A stretch of 29,402 nt of DNA from a virus. The notes below the pieces were generated by a model, which searched no databases, had not been told where the DNA came from, and saw only the letters and a program-made list of their open reading frames with translations. This document shows, piece after piece, positions 8,064 to 15,500 of this stretch. A program made the translations under genes and the position numbers. The DNA is taken from positions 1 to 29,402 of the IMG/VR virus record IMGVR_UViG_3300032086_002387; one strand, 5' to 3'. Each line of letters starts with the position of its first letter. Positions within the stretch are counted from its first letter, which is position 1.

Positions 8064-9155
8064 ATGACTGATCAAATTAAGGAACAGGATGTTGAGCTCG
8101 ATGAAATCGACGAGATCGAAGAAGCTCATGATCCTAAGAATGCAGAGGCACAATCAGTGGCTGCGGCTGATAAAGCTACAGACGCTGGACCCACTGCAAA
8201 AGAGCCTGGCGGGAAAGGTTTAAAAGCCGAGCCGATGCCAAAAACAAAAGCTGGCATGGTTAACGCCATGTATAACAAAATGAATAAGATGAAGAAAGAA
8301 GATCTGAAAGCATCTTATAAAACCATGATGGGTGAAGAAATTGAACTCGAAGATGAGATCATTACTTCAGACCATTCACAAGACCTGGAAGCTTTAATCG
8401 CTAACGAAGAAGGACTAGCGGAAGGTTTCAAAGATAAAGCTGCTACTATTTTCGAAGCTGCTGTTAGCTCAAGAGTCCAAGAGTACGTTTCTGCTAAACA
8501 AGCAGAGATGGATGCTCAGATGGAAGAAAGAGTTGCTGCACTTGAAGAGCAGTTTGCTATTGAAACTGAAGAAAGTCTCAATGAAACCAGAGAAGAGCTT
8601 ATCGGTAAAATCGATAGCTACCTCAACTACGTAGTTGAAACTTGGATGGAAGAAAACAGAGTGGCTGTTGAAAAAGGTCTGCGTACAGAAATCGCAGAAA
8701 CCTTTATGAGCAACCTGAAAGATCTGTTTAAAGAATCTTATATCGAAGTTCCTGAAGGAAAAGTTGACCTAGTCGACGATCTAGTGGAAACTATTGAAGA
8801 TTTGGAAAGTCAAGTTAACGCTAAAACAGAACAAGCCATGGCAATGAAGGAAGAAGTAGATCAACTTCGTCGTACTATTATTGTACGTGAAGCATCTAAA
8901 GGTCTTGCTGATACTCAAGCTGCCAAGCTAGAAAAACTCGCAGAAAGCGTAGAATACGAATCAGATGAAAAATTTGCTGAAAAAGTAGCGACTCTGAAGG
9001 ACTCATACTTTGGATCTAAAACTTCATCTGATGACACAATCGTAGAAGAAGAACTGTCAACAGAAGCTGAAGTCATCAAAGAAGAATCTGACAATGCTTC
9101 AACTGGTTCAGACGCGATGTCACGTTACATTTCTGCACTTAGAACTACATCTTAA
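8064..9155 (+). CDS. 22: Prohead core scaffold protein gp22
   Basis: This 363-aa, highly charged, mostly helical protein is the main internal scaffold, removed by gp21 after head assembly. Residues from about 115 onward follow T4 gp22: FEAAVSSRVQEYVSAKQAEM, a long acidic coiled coil, YLNYVVETWMEENRVAVEKG, and FKESYIEVPEGKVDLVDDL. The N-terminal 110 residues, including KAGMVNAMYNKMNKMKKEDL, are an extension absent from T4 (269 aa) but recalled from marine T4-like phages. An AAAAGGGAG ribosome site precedes the ATG. Its position between protease and capsid protein is the conserved order. Confidence 0.93.
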   Translation: MTDQIKEQDVELDEIDEIEEAHDPKNAEAQSVAAADKATDAGPTAKEPGGKGLKAEPMPKTKAGMVNAMYNKMNKMKKEDLKASYKTMMGEEIELEDEIITSDHSQDLEALIANEEGLAEGFKDKAATIFEAAVSSRVQEYVSAKQAEMDAQMEERVAALEEQFAIETEESLNETREELIGKIDSYLNYVVETWMEENRVAVEKGLRTEIAETFMSNLKDLFKESYIEVPEGKVDLVDDLVETIEDLESQVNAKTEQAMAMKEEVDQLRRTIIVREASKGLADTQAAKLEKLAESVEYESDEKFAEKVATLKDSYFGSKTSSDDTIVEEELSTEAEVIKEESDNASTGSDAMSRYISALRTTS

Positions 9156-9172
9156 TAAGGGGACAAAAGAAA

Positions 9173-10510
9173 ATGTCTAATATGTATAAAAATCTCACGG
9201 AGAAATGGGCACCCGTTCTCAATGAAGAATCTGCAGGTAAAATTGAAGATTCTTACAGAAAGCAGGTGACCGCGGTTGTTCTTGAAAACCAAGAGCAAGC
9301 TCTTAAAGAAGCACGTATGATCACTGAAGACGTACCTGGAACTTCAACGGCGTCTATTGATCGCTGGGATCCCGTGCTTATCTCACTCGTACGTCGTGCA
9401 ATGCCAAACATGATGGCGTATGACGTCTGCGGTGTTCAGCCAATGACTGGTCCAACTGGCTTGATCTTCGCTATGAAGTCACGCTATAAAACAACACGTG
9501 GTGGTGTAACTGCTGGTGATGAAGCACTGTTCGATGAAGCAAATACTGCATACTCAGGTGATTCTTCCGGAACACACACTAACAACCCATCAGGTCTTTC
9601 AGGTCTTACAGACGGTGATGCAGACAGCACCATCGATGGAGAGCGTTCATCTACTCATCCTGCAGGCGCTATGCCAACGGCTGACGGTGAAGGTCTTGGT
9701 TCAGGTGGCAACGTAGATCCAAACTCAGCATTCGCTGAAATGGGTTTCACCATCGAGAAATCAACCGTAACAGCGAAAACACGTGCTCTGAAAGCAGAGT
9801 ACAGCTTGGAGCTGGCTCAAGACCTTAAAGCAATTCATGGTCTTGATGCAGAATCAGAACTGGCAAACATCTTGTCAGCAGAAATTCTTGCAGAAATCAA
9901 CCGCGAAGTTATTCGCACAATCAACAGCCAAGCTAAAACAGGCGCTTCAACGGGTAACACCGCAATCAACGGTATCTTCAACGTACAAACGGATGCAGAT
10001 GGTCGTTGGTCAGTTGAGCGTTTCAAAGGTCTCATGGTACAAATCGAGCGTGAAGCAAACGCGATTGCTAAGCAAACTCGGAGAGGCCGTGGTAACTTCA
10101 TCATCTGTTCATCAGATGTAGCTTCTGCTCTTGCTTCAACTGGTATGCTTGACTACGCACCAGCGATGTCAACGAATCTGAACGTTGATGACACAGGCAA
10201 CACTTTTGCTGGTGTTCTTAACGGTCGTACACGTGTATACATCGACCCATATGCTGTCGCTGATTACATCACTGTTGGCTACAAAGGTACTAACGCATAC
10301 GATGCAGGTCTCTTCTACTGCCCATACGTACCACTTACGATGGTTCGTGCTGTCGGTGAGGAAGACTTCCAGCCACGTATCGGGTTTAAAACTCGTTACG
10401 GCATGGTATCAAACCCATTCGTTGGTTCTACACCAGCAGATGGTCTTGCTGCAGCGAAGTCAAACCAGTACTACCGTATCTTCCGCGTGGACAACATCCT
10501 CGGCGCATAA
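9173..10510 (+). CDS. 23: Major capsid protein gp23
   Basis: The 445-aa precursor of the hexameric shell subunit, with the HK97 fold. Diagnostic stretches match T4 gp23: RRAMPNMMAYDVCGVQPM, GPTGLIFAMKSRY, NEMGF-like AEMGFTIEKSTVTAKTRAL, LKAEYSLELAQDLKAIHGLD, GRGNFIICSSDVAS, and FQPRIGFKTRYGMVSNPF. gp21 cleaves after (L/I)-x-E, and ARMITE|DVPG places the likely mature N-terminus after E52. It is shorter than T4 (521 aa), mainly in the variable insertion region, which here is rich in Gly, Ser, Thr and Asp. Arginine is overwhelmingly CGT/CGC, unlike neighbouring genes, consistent with selection for very high expression. AAGGGGAC precedes the ATG. Confidence 0.98.
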   Translation: MSNMYKNLTEKWAPVLNEESAGKIEDSYRKQVTAVVLENQEQALKEARMITEDVPGTSTASIDRWDPVLISLVRRAMPNMMAYDVCGVQPMTGPTGLIFAMKSRYKTTRGGVTAGDEALFDEANTAYSGDSSGTHTNNPSGLSGLTDGDADSTIDGERSSTHPAGAMPTADGEGLGSGGNVDPNSAFAEMGFTIEKSTVTAKTRALKAEYSLELAQDLKAIHGLDAESELANILSAEILAEINREVIRTINSQAKTGASTGNTAINGIFNVQTDADGRWSVERFKGLMVQIEREANAIAKQTRRGRGNFIICSSDVASALASTGMLDYAPAMSTNLNVDDTGNTFAGVLNGRTRVYIDPYAVADYITVGYKGTNAYDAGLFYCPYVPLTMVRAVGEEDFQPRIGFKTRYGMVSNPFVGSTPADGLAAAKSNQYYRIFRVDNILGA

Positions 10511-10551
10511 GGGTTACCCCCAAAATAATAAAAATAATGAAGAAACGAACT

Positions 10552-10580
10552 GGGCCGGTTTTTACCGGCCCTTATTTTTA
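10552..10580 (+). terminator. Rho-independent terminator after gp23
   Basis: An 8-bp GC-rich stem GGGCCGGT / ACCGGCCC with a TTTT loop is followed directly by TTATTTTTA. It lies 41 bases after the gp23 stop codon and 9 bases before the next late promoter, closing the head gene transcript. Confidence 0.93.
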
Positions 10581-10589
10581 GATGATATA

Positions 10590-10597
10590 TATAAATA
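10590..10597 (+). promoter_or_regulatory. Late promoter (TATAAATA) for the tail-tube-like gene
   Basis: An exact late octamer immediately follows the gp23 terminator, 18 bases before the next ATG, with AAAAAAGGAA as ribosome site between them. It restarts late transcription towards 10616 and probably UvsY and UvsW. Confidence 0.85.
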
Positions 10598-10615
10598 GAT
10601 AAAAAAGGAATCTAT

Positions 10616-11098
10616 ATGGCCGTTCGTACAGATAATGTTAATTACTTACAACCGAGTAATTTTAAGATAACAATTGAAAGACAGAAGTATGGCAACTTGC
10701 AATTTTTTGCGCAGTCTGTCATACATCCCGGTATAGCCGTATCTTCTGCTCAAGTGCCATTCAGTAGAATTCAAACGGTGTCTATTCCTGGTGATACTTT
10801 AAACTTTGACGAGTTACAGATAGATTTGATAATTGATGAAGACATGAACTCATATACTGAGATTTTTAACTGGATAAAATCTCTTACTGATAGTAGATCA
10901 AATCCTACAGAAAATTTTATAGAGCAAGACATACAGGTTAGTATACTATCTAGTTCTAACAACGTCATAAGAACAATAAGATATTTAAATGCCGTGCCGA
11001 CAAGTATAGGGTCTATAACCTTTACGGCTAGCTTATCGGATACTGATGTTATAACTATGCCGGTATCTTTTAGAATAGATGAGTTTGAAGTAGTTTGA
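10616..11098 (+). CDS. Tail-tube-like (gp19-fold) structural protein
   Basis: A 160-aa protein with the same motif order as gp19: SNFKITIERQKYGN aligns with gp19's NLFKVTFRAPPG, FFAQSVIHPGIAVSSAQVPF with its CRAAQLPSSIMG...VPF segment, PGDTLNFDELQIDLIIDEDM with GDRVFEPWVATVFNDTDF, and the IFNWIKSL helix with ETWMNGI. The family of tail-tube-fold proteins in T4 also includes gp48 and gp54 (tube initiation) and gp3-like end proteins. I cannot tell which role applies: tube variant, initiator or terminator. It occupies the place where T4 has the vertex protein gp24. A late promoter of its own supports a virion role. Confidence 0.65.
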   Translation: MAVRTDNVNYLQPSNFKITIERQKYGNLQFFAQSVIHPGIAVSSAQVPFSRIQTVSIPGDTLNFDELQIDLIIDEDMNSYTEIFNWIKSLTDSRSNPTENFIEQDIQVSILSSSNNVIRTIRYLNAVPTSIGSITFTASLSDTDVITMPVSFRIDEFEVV

Positions 11099-11128
11099 TA
11101 TATAATACTATATGATGGAGAATATAAC

Positions 11129-11572
11129 TTGAATCTGGAAACAATCCTTAAGGAGTGGGAAGAAGATAGTAAGATCAACGCAAGTGATCTAGCTAGAACT
11201 TCGGTAGATACCGCTAAACTGCACTCAAAATATCTACAGCTTCTATCAATCAATAAACTACAGCTGAAGAAAGCAGAGTTGAAACAAAAAACTTTGTTGA
11301 AAGATAAGTGGTTATACTATAACAACAAGATGTCGAAGGAAGAGATTGAAGAGAAGGGGTGGGAGTATGATCCTTTCAATGGTCTAAAAGTCATGAAGGG
11401 TGACATGAATCACTACTATGATTCTGATATAGATATTCAAAAGAGTGAGGAAACCGTAACTTACTATAAGACATTGGTTGAAACTTTACAAGAAATCGTT
11501 ACTAATATAAATTGGCGACATCAAACAATTGGTAATATTATAAAATGGAAACAGTTTGAACAAGGTGGATGA
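11129..11572 (+). CDS. uvsY: UvsY recombination mediator
   Basis: A 147-aa protein that loads the UvsX recombinase onto gp32-coated single strands. The pattern agrees with T4 UvsY (137 aa): an N-terminal helical LETILKEWEEDSKI, then LHSKYLQLLSINKLQLKKAE, WLYYNNKMSKEEIEEKGW, and a C-terminal helix IGNIIKWKQFEQGG. The start is TTG at 11129, with GGAG 8 bases upstream; the ATGs at 11112 and 11115 are in another frame that stops at once. UvsW follows after one small gene, as in T4. The coding strand and position next to late genes are also as in T4. Confidence 0.88.
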   Translation: MNLETILKEWEEDSKINASDLARTSVDTAKLHSKYLQLLSINKLQLKKAELKQKTLLKDKWLYYNNKMSKEEIEEKGWEYDPFNGLKVMKGDMNHYYDSDIDIQKSEETVTYYKTLVETLQEIVTNINWRHQTIGNIIKWKQFEQGG

Positions 11573-11793
11573 TGGTTAAACCTAATAAAAATTTTGAGTT
11601 AACTGTAAGAGATATAGAAGTAATCGAGCAAGCTCTAAGAGCTAAAGCCGGTCGAAGAGGCATAGCTATAGCTCAAGGTGAGACTTCTCCTGAGTTTAAA
11701 GCTGAAATGAATGAGATTCAGGATCTTTTAGGTAGGATACATGAACAGAAGCAGTGGTTTAGACCAAAAGATGGTGTATATATAAGTGGATAA
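11569..11793 (+). CDS. Small conserved-looking protein between uvsY and uvsW
   Basis: A 74-aa hydrophilic protein of unknown function. The core TVRDIEVIEQALRAKAGRRG followed by EFKAEMNEIQDLLGRIHEQK suggests two helices in a hairpin. Starts at 11569 or 11572 are equally possible (ATGATG), with AAGGTGG upstream; both overlap the UvsY stop. Its end overlaps the UvsW GTG start by 8 bases, so the three genes are translationally linked. This suggests a role in recombination or repair, but no motif supports a specific activity. Confidence 0.6.
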   Translation: MMVKPNKNFELTVRDIEVIEQALRAKAGRRGIAIAQGETSPEFKAEMNEIQDLLGRIHEQKQWFRPKDGVYISG

Positions 11794-13300
11794 AGTTGTC
11801 TTACAGAAGATGAATCATAGTAATATGATTGTAGGATGTGACTGGGGAATAGCACAAGAACTTAGTGACTATTTCTCATTCTTTGTCCCTGGGTATAAGT
11901 ATATGCCCCTATACCGTAATAAAGTATGGGACGGTAAAGTAAGACTATTTAATGTCAACAACCATGAGCTACCATGCGGATTACTTCCTTACGTAAAAGA
12001 TTTTTGTGAAAAAAGACAATATACAGTTGAGTATGAGGATAGTAACTATGGTCCTCCTGAATCAATTAATGACATCGATCCAAACAAGATAATGTCTTTC
12101 ATTAAAAGTTTGGACTTATGTAGCAGTGGTCAACCGATAGAAATTAGAGATTACCAGTTTAACGCTATATGTGAAGGTATTCGTAGAAAAAGAGCTATCA
12201 TGCTTTCTCCAACTGGTTCCGGTAAATCACTTATAATATATGTATTAATGAGATGGTTTCTTGAAAACTACGATCAAAAAGCTCTAATCATTGTTCCTAC
12301 GACTTCTTTAGTTGAGCAGATGTACGGTGACTTCGATGACTACTCTTCCAATGATGAATCTTGGTCTGCTAATGAAGAGTGTCACGTAATATATTCCGGT
12401 AAACCAAAAACTAATGTAACGGAAAAAGTATTCATTAGCACTTGGCAGTCTATATACAAGCTTCCTATAACTTGGTTCGAACAGTTTGGATCAGTATTCG
12501 GAGACGAGTGTCATGGGTTTAAATCTAAGTCGTTAACTAACATTATGAATAAGTCTAGAGATGCTGAGTATAGGTTTGGTACTACGGGTACTTTGGATGG
12601 AACACAGACACACCAACTTGTGCTGGAAGGGTTGTTTGGTAAAGTTATGAAAGTAACCACCACCAAGAACCTTCAAGATAAGAACACCTTAGCCGATCTC
12701 GATATCTTTATGCTTGAATTAAATTATGATGATGAGACTAAGAAAAATAATGTTGGTTTAACGTATATTGATGAAATAGATTTTATAGTAAGAAATGAAA
12801 AAAGAAATAAGTTTATACGTAACTTAGCTTTAGACCAGACTGGTAATACATTGGTTTTATTTCAGTTTGTCGAAAAACATGGAAAACCACTTTTTGACCT
12901 TATAAATAATAAGGTGGAGGTAAACAGAAAGGTTTTCTTCGTATCTGGAGCTACTGAAACCTCTGACAGAGAAGCTATTCGTAAAATAACTGAAGGACAA
13001 AAAAATGCTATTATTGTTGCAAGTCTTGGTACCTTTAGTACTGGTATTAATATTCGGAATCTGCACAATATCATCTTTGCTAGCCCGTCAAAGTCTCAAA
13101 TTAAAGTTTTACAGAGTATCGGAAGAGGGTTACGTAAGTCCGATAACGGAAGAAGCACTAAGCTCTACGACATAGTAGATAATATGCAGCATAAGTCTAA
13201 GAAAAACTACGCTCTCTTACACTCCGAAGAAAGATTAAAGATATATAAAAAAGAAAAATTTAATTTTAAGCTATATAAGGTAGAAATTAATGGGAATTGA
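11786..13300 (+). CDS. uvsW: UvsW RNA-DNA/DNA helicase
   Basis: A 504-aa superfamily 2 helicase that in T4 unwinds R-loops and branched DNA and switches replication from origin-dependent to recombination-dependent. The N-terminal domain (GYKYMPLYRNKVWDGKVRLF) matches the T4 UvsW start region. Motif I is SPTGSGKS (141-148), motif II GDECH (239-243), motif III TTGTL (266-270), and motif VI SIGRGLRKS near 435. Length equals that of T4 UvsW (about 500 aa). The start is GTG at 11786, chosen because MDKVVLQKMNHSN aligns with the T4 start. The last 11 bases overlap the next gene. Confidence 0.95.
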   Translation: MDKVVLQKMNHSNMIVGCDWGIAQELSDYFSFFVPGYKYMPLYRNKVWDGKVRLFNVNNHELPCGLLPYVKDFCEKRQYTVEYEDSNYGPPESINDIDPNKIMSFIKSLDLCSSGQPIEIRDYQFNAICEGIRRKRAIMLSPTGSGKSLIIYVLMRWFLENYDQKALIIVPTTSLVEQMYGDFDDYSSNDESWSANEECHVIYSGKPKTNVTEKVFISTWQSIYKLPITWFEQFGSVFGDECHGFKSKSLTNIMNKSRDAEYRFGTTGTLDGTQTHQLVLEGLFGKVMKVTTTKNLQDKNTLADLDIFMLELNYDDETKKNNVGLTYIDEIDFIVRNEKRNKFIRNLALDQTGNTLVLFQFVEKHGKPLFDLINNKVEVNRKVFFVSGATETSDREAIRKITEGQKNAIIVASLGTFSTGINIRNLHNIIFASPSKSQIKVLQSIGRGLRKSDNGRSTKLYDIVDNMQHKSKKNYALLHSEERLKIYKKEKFNFKLYKVEINGN

Positions 13301-13688
13301 ATCTGACAATATAAAGCAACTTTTATTATCAGATGGTTCTGAAATTATCTGTAAGATAGAAGAAGAACTCGAAGACGATCTAGTAATTTCAAGTGCTTTT
13401 AAGATTGTGAGGATAGATACTCCTATTACTGGAAACAGCTACTATACTTTTAAGCCTTTCATGACTTATGTGGAAGATAGCAATCACTTTATATCTTTGA
13501 ATCTGTATCATATCGTATCTGCTACCGTTCCTTATAGTGAGCTACATAATCAATACGTAAAAATTATGGCGAATGTTAAAGAGATAATGTTGAGGCAAGA
13601 AGAAGAATTTAATGAAGAAGACGTTTTAGAAGAGAGTATAGAAGATTACAGTAACGTGATCAGCATAGACAGAAGCAAGCTGCACTAG
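13290..13688 (+). CDS. Small acidic protein, possible Sm-like fold
   Basis: A 132-aa protein not recognised from T4. Residues 8-80 alternate strands and turns (QLLLSDGSEIICKIEEELED, DLVISSAFKIVRID, YYTFKPFMTYVED, HFISLNLYHIVSATVP) in a way reminiscent of LSm/Hfq-type small barrels; this is a pattern impression only. The C-terminal 45 residues are acidic and probably disordered. The start overlaps the end of uvsW by 11 bases. It is the last gene before the divergent promoter region, and the minus-strand promoter there would produce RNA antisense to it. Confidence 0.55.
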   Translation: MGIESDNIKQLLLSDGSEIICKIEEELEDDLVISSAFKIVRIDTPITGNSYYTFKPFMTYVEDSNHFISLNLYHIVSATVPYSELHNQYVKIMANVKEIMLRQEEEFNEEDVLEESIEDYSNVISIDRSKLH

Positions 13689-13719
13689 TACTACTGCCCA
13701 CCATAAAGACCACTTTATT

Positions 13720-13747
13720 ATTATATACTATTTGTCAAAAAAGTAAA
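13720..13747 (-). promoter_or_regulatory. Minus-strand sigma70-type promoter
   Basis: Read on the minus strand, TTTACT (13747-13742) is followed by 16 bases and then TATAAT (13725-13720). This is nearly the same design as the plus-strand early promoters. It points into the 3' end of the 13290 gene and uvsW. No minus-strand gene follows, so the product would be antisense RNA. Confidence 0.5.
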
Positions 13748-13780
13748 CCCCAAAAATGCCTTTTTTTGAAAAAAAAGTGT

Positions 13781-13809
13781 TTTACTTTACTTTATTTTTA
13801 GTGTATAAT
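13781..13809 (+). promoter_or_regulatory. Early promoter for gp55 and the recombination operon
   Basis: TTTACT (13781-13786), 17 bases, TATAAT (13804-13809). Upstream A- and T-tracts (13761-13776) could act as UP-like or curved DNA. Transcription would start near 13816, which supports the gp55 start at 13839 rather than at 13821. Confidence 0.8.
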
Positions 13810-13838
13810 ATATCTAAATTATGTTTAAGGAATTTGTA

Positions 13839-14435
13839 ATGAGTAAAAAGAAATCAAAGAACGTACATTACATTAACAATCAAGAATTTTCTCAGGCTGT
13901 AGTAAACTATGTCACTGAGGTAAAGAAATCTAAAGAAAAAGATGAATCTCTTCCCGTAGTTCCAGACTACATAGCGATATCATTTTTAAGAATAGCCGAA
14001 AACTTATCACATAAATCTAACTTTATCAGATACACCTATCGTGAAGAAATGGTGATGGATGCTGTAGAAAACTGTCTTAAAGCAATAGAAAACTACGACA
14101 TAAATGCTGAGACGAGAACAGGAAAACCAAACGCTTTCGCGTACTTCACACAAATTATTTGGTATGCTTTCCTGAGAAGAATTCAAAAAGAAAAGAGACA
14201 ACAGGATATAAAAGAAAAATATCTTTCTCAATCCGGAGTTGAAGCTTTTATAGCCAATGAATTGGCTGATGACGCTGCTACTCAGGTAGCAACTCACTTC
14301 ATCGATACTCTTAAAGATAGGATAGATAAAGTAAAAGCTTATGATACTGAGATAAAAGAATTCGCGAAAACCACCAAAAAGAAAAAGAAAAGAGCGGTTC
14401 ACGTAGACTCAGACCTTACAGAATTTTTGGAATAA
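13839..14435 (+). CDS. 55: Late transcription sigma factor gp55
   Basis: A 198-aa divergent sigma factor that directs host RNA polymerase to TATAAATA late promoters and is activated by the gp45 clamp. T4-like segments are VHYINNQEFSQAVVNY, FLRIAENLSHKSNFIRYTY, EEMVMDAVENCLKAIENYD and the region 2-like PNAFAYFTQIIWYAFLRRIQ. The C-terminal DSDLTEFLE is the kind of hydrophobic-acidic tail that contacts the clamp. The ATG at 13839 has AAGGA 7 bases upstream; the in-frame ATG at 13821 lacks a site and nearly coincides with the transcript start. The five exact TATAAATA sites in gaps of this window are its probable targets. gp47 follows after 3 bases. Confidence 0.95.
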   Translation: MSKKKSKNVHYINNQEFSQAVVNYVTEVKKSKEKDESLPVVPDYIAISFLRIAENLSHKSNFIRYTYREEMVMDAVENCLKAIENYDINAETRTGKPNAFAYFTQIIWYAFLRRIQKEKRQQDIKEKYLSQSGVEAFIANELADDAATQVATHFIDTLKDRIDKVKAYDTEIKEFAKTTKKKKKRAVHVDSDLTEFLE

Positions 14436-14438
14436 TAA

Positions 14439-15500
14439 ATGAAGATAGCAGTACTGAATGATACTCATTGCGGTATTAGAAACAGCAGTGAAGTTTTTTT
14501 GAATAATGCAGCTGATTTTTGGGGAAAAGTATTTTTTCCTCATTGCATTGAGCATGATATTAAACACATAGTTCATCTCGGTGATGTCTATGATCATCGT
14601 AAGTTCGTTAACTTTAGAGCTCTTAATCATAATCGTAAGCACTTTTTAGATAAGCTTCGTGAAAACAAGATGACTATGGACGTCATCCCAGGTAATCATG
14701 ATACTTATTATAAGAATACGAATGATTTAAATTCTCTTAAAGAACTTCTTGGACACTATATGAATGAGATCCATATTATTATGGAACCAACAGTTATGGA
14801 GTATGGATCTTTAAAGATGGCTCTGCTCCCTTGGATTAATCAAGAAAACTATGAAAAAAGCATTAACTTTGTACGAAACTGTAAAGCTGATTGGTTAGGT
14901 GGTCATTTAGAACTATCTGGGTTTGATCTTATGAGAGGTGTGGTTAACCATCATGGTATGGACCATAAGATATTTGATAGGTTCGAAAAAGTTTTATCTG
15001 GTCACTTCCACGTAAAATCACAAAAAGATAATGTCATGTATCTTGGTTCTCAAATGGAGTTCTTCTGGTCTGATGCTCATGATCCCAAGTATTTTCATGT
15101 CATTGACACCGAGACTCGTGAGATAGAAGCCATTCGTAACCCACATACTCTTTATGAAAGAATTCACTACGATGATTCTAAAAAAGATTACACCGATATG
15201 AATGTGGATTTTGTAGACAATAAATTTGTAAAAATAGTTGTAATAAATAAGCAAGACCTATTTACATTTGACCGATTTGTTGATAGAATACAAAATAGGA
15301 AGATACATGAACTCAAGATTGCTGAAAACTTTAATGAGTTTATTGGTGAAAACGTTGATGATGAAGGTGTTTCTGTCGAAGAGACTGAAACTCTTCTGGA
15401 TAGTTATATTGATGCTGTTGAAACGGATCTGGATAAAGACAAGATCAAAGTAAGCATGCGCAATTTGTTAAGTGAAGCACAGGCTCTCGAAATAGTATGA
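14439..15500 (+). CDS. 47: Recombination nuclease subunit gp47 (Mre11/SbcD-like)
   Basis: A 353-aa metallophosphoesterase, the nuclease half of the gp46/47 complex that resects ends for recombination-dependent replication and degrades host DNA. Metal-binding motifs are in order: NDTHCGIR (D8, H10), HLGDVYDHR (D49), PGNHDTYY (N86, H87), GGHLELSG and SGHFHVKS. Length matches T4 gp47 (339 aa). The acidic C-terminal segment after about residue 280 is probably the gp46-binding part. The stop overlaps the gp46 ATG (ATGA), so the two subunits should be made together. Confidence 0.97.
   Translation: MKIAVLNDTHCGIRNSSEVFLNNAADFWGKVFFPHCIEHDIKHIVHLGDVYDHRKFVNFRALNHNRKHFLDKLRENKMTMDVIPGNHDTYYKNTNDLNSLKELLGHYMNEIHIIMEPTVMEYGSLKMALLPWINQENYEKSINFVRNCKADWLGGHLELSGFDLMRGVVNHHGMDHKIFDRFEKVLSGHFHVKSQKDNVMYLGSQMEFFWSDAHDPKYFHVIDTETREIEAIRNPHTLYERIHYDDSKKDYTDMNVDFVDNKFVKIVVINKQDLFTFDRFVDRIQNRKIHELKIAENFNEFIGENVDDEGVSVEETETLLDSYIDAVETDLDKDKIKVSMRNLLSEAQALEIV

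Noticed and set aside
10185-10598. 137-codon frame overlapping the end of gp23 and its terminator
   Set aside because: It runs in an alternative frame of gp23 and through the terminator hairpin, with no ribosome site.
11101-11106. TATAAT just before uvsY
   Set aside because: No TTTACA-like or TTGACA-like box is found 16-18 bases upstream, and the sequence does not match the late octamer.
10771-11253. 160-codon open frame on the minus strand across the tail-tube-like and uvsY genes
   Set aside because: It is a shadow of two genes with clear identities or good ribosome sites; its translation has no recognisable motif and no ribosome site.
12901-12908. Exact TATAAATA inside uvsW
   Set aside because: It is inside a conserved coding region with no gene start shortly downstream; a few chance matches to an AT octamer are expected in a sequence this size and AT content. 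The five intergenic copies are different because each sits before a gene.
14007-14402. 131-codon minus-strand open frame opposite gp55
   Set aside because: It lies entirely within gp55, is rich in Phe/Ile as expected from antisense of lysine-rich coding DNA, and has no start signal.
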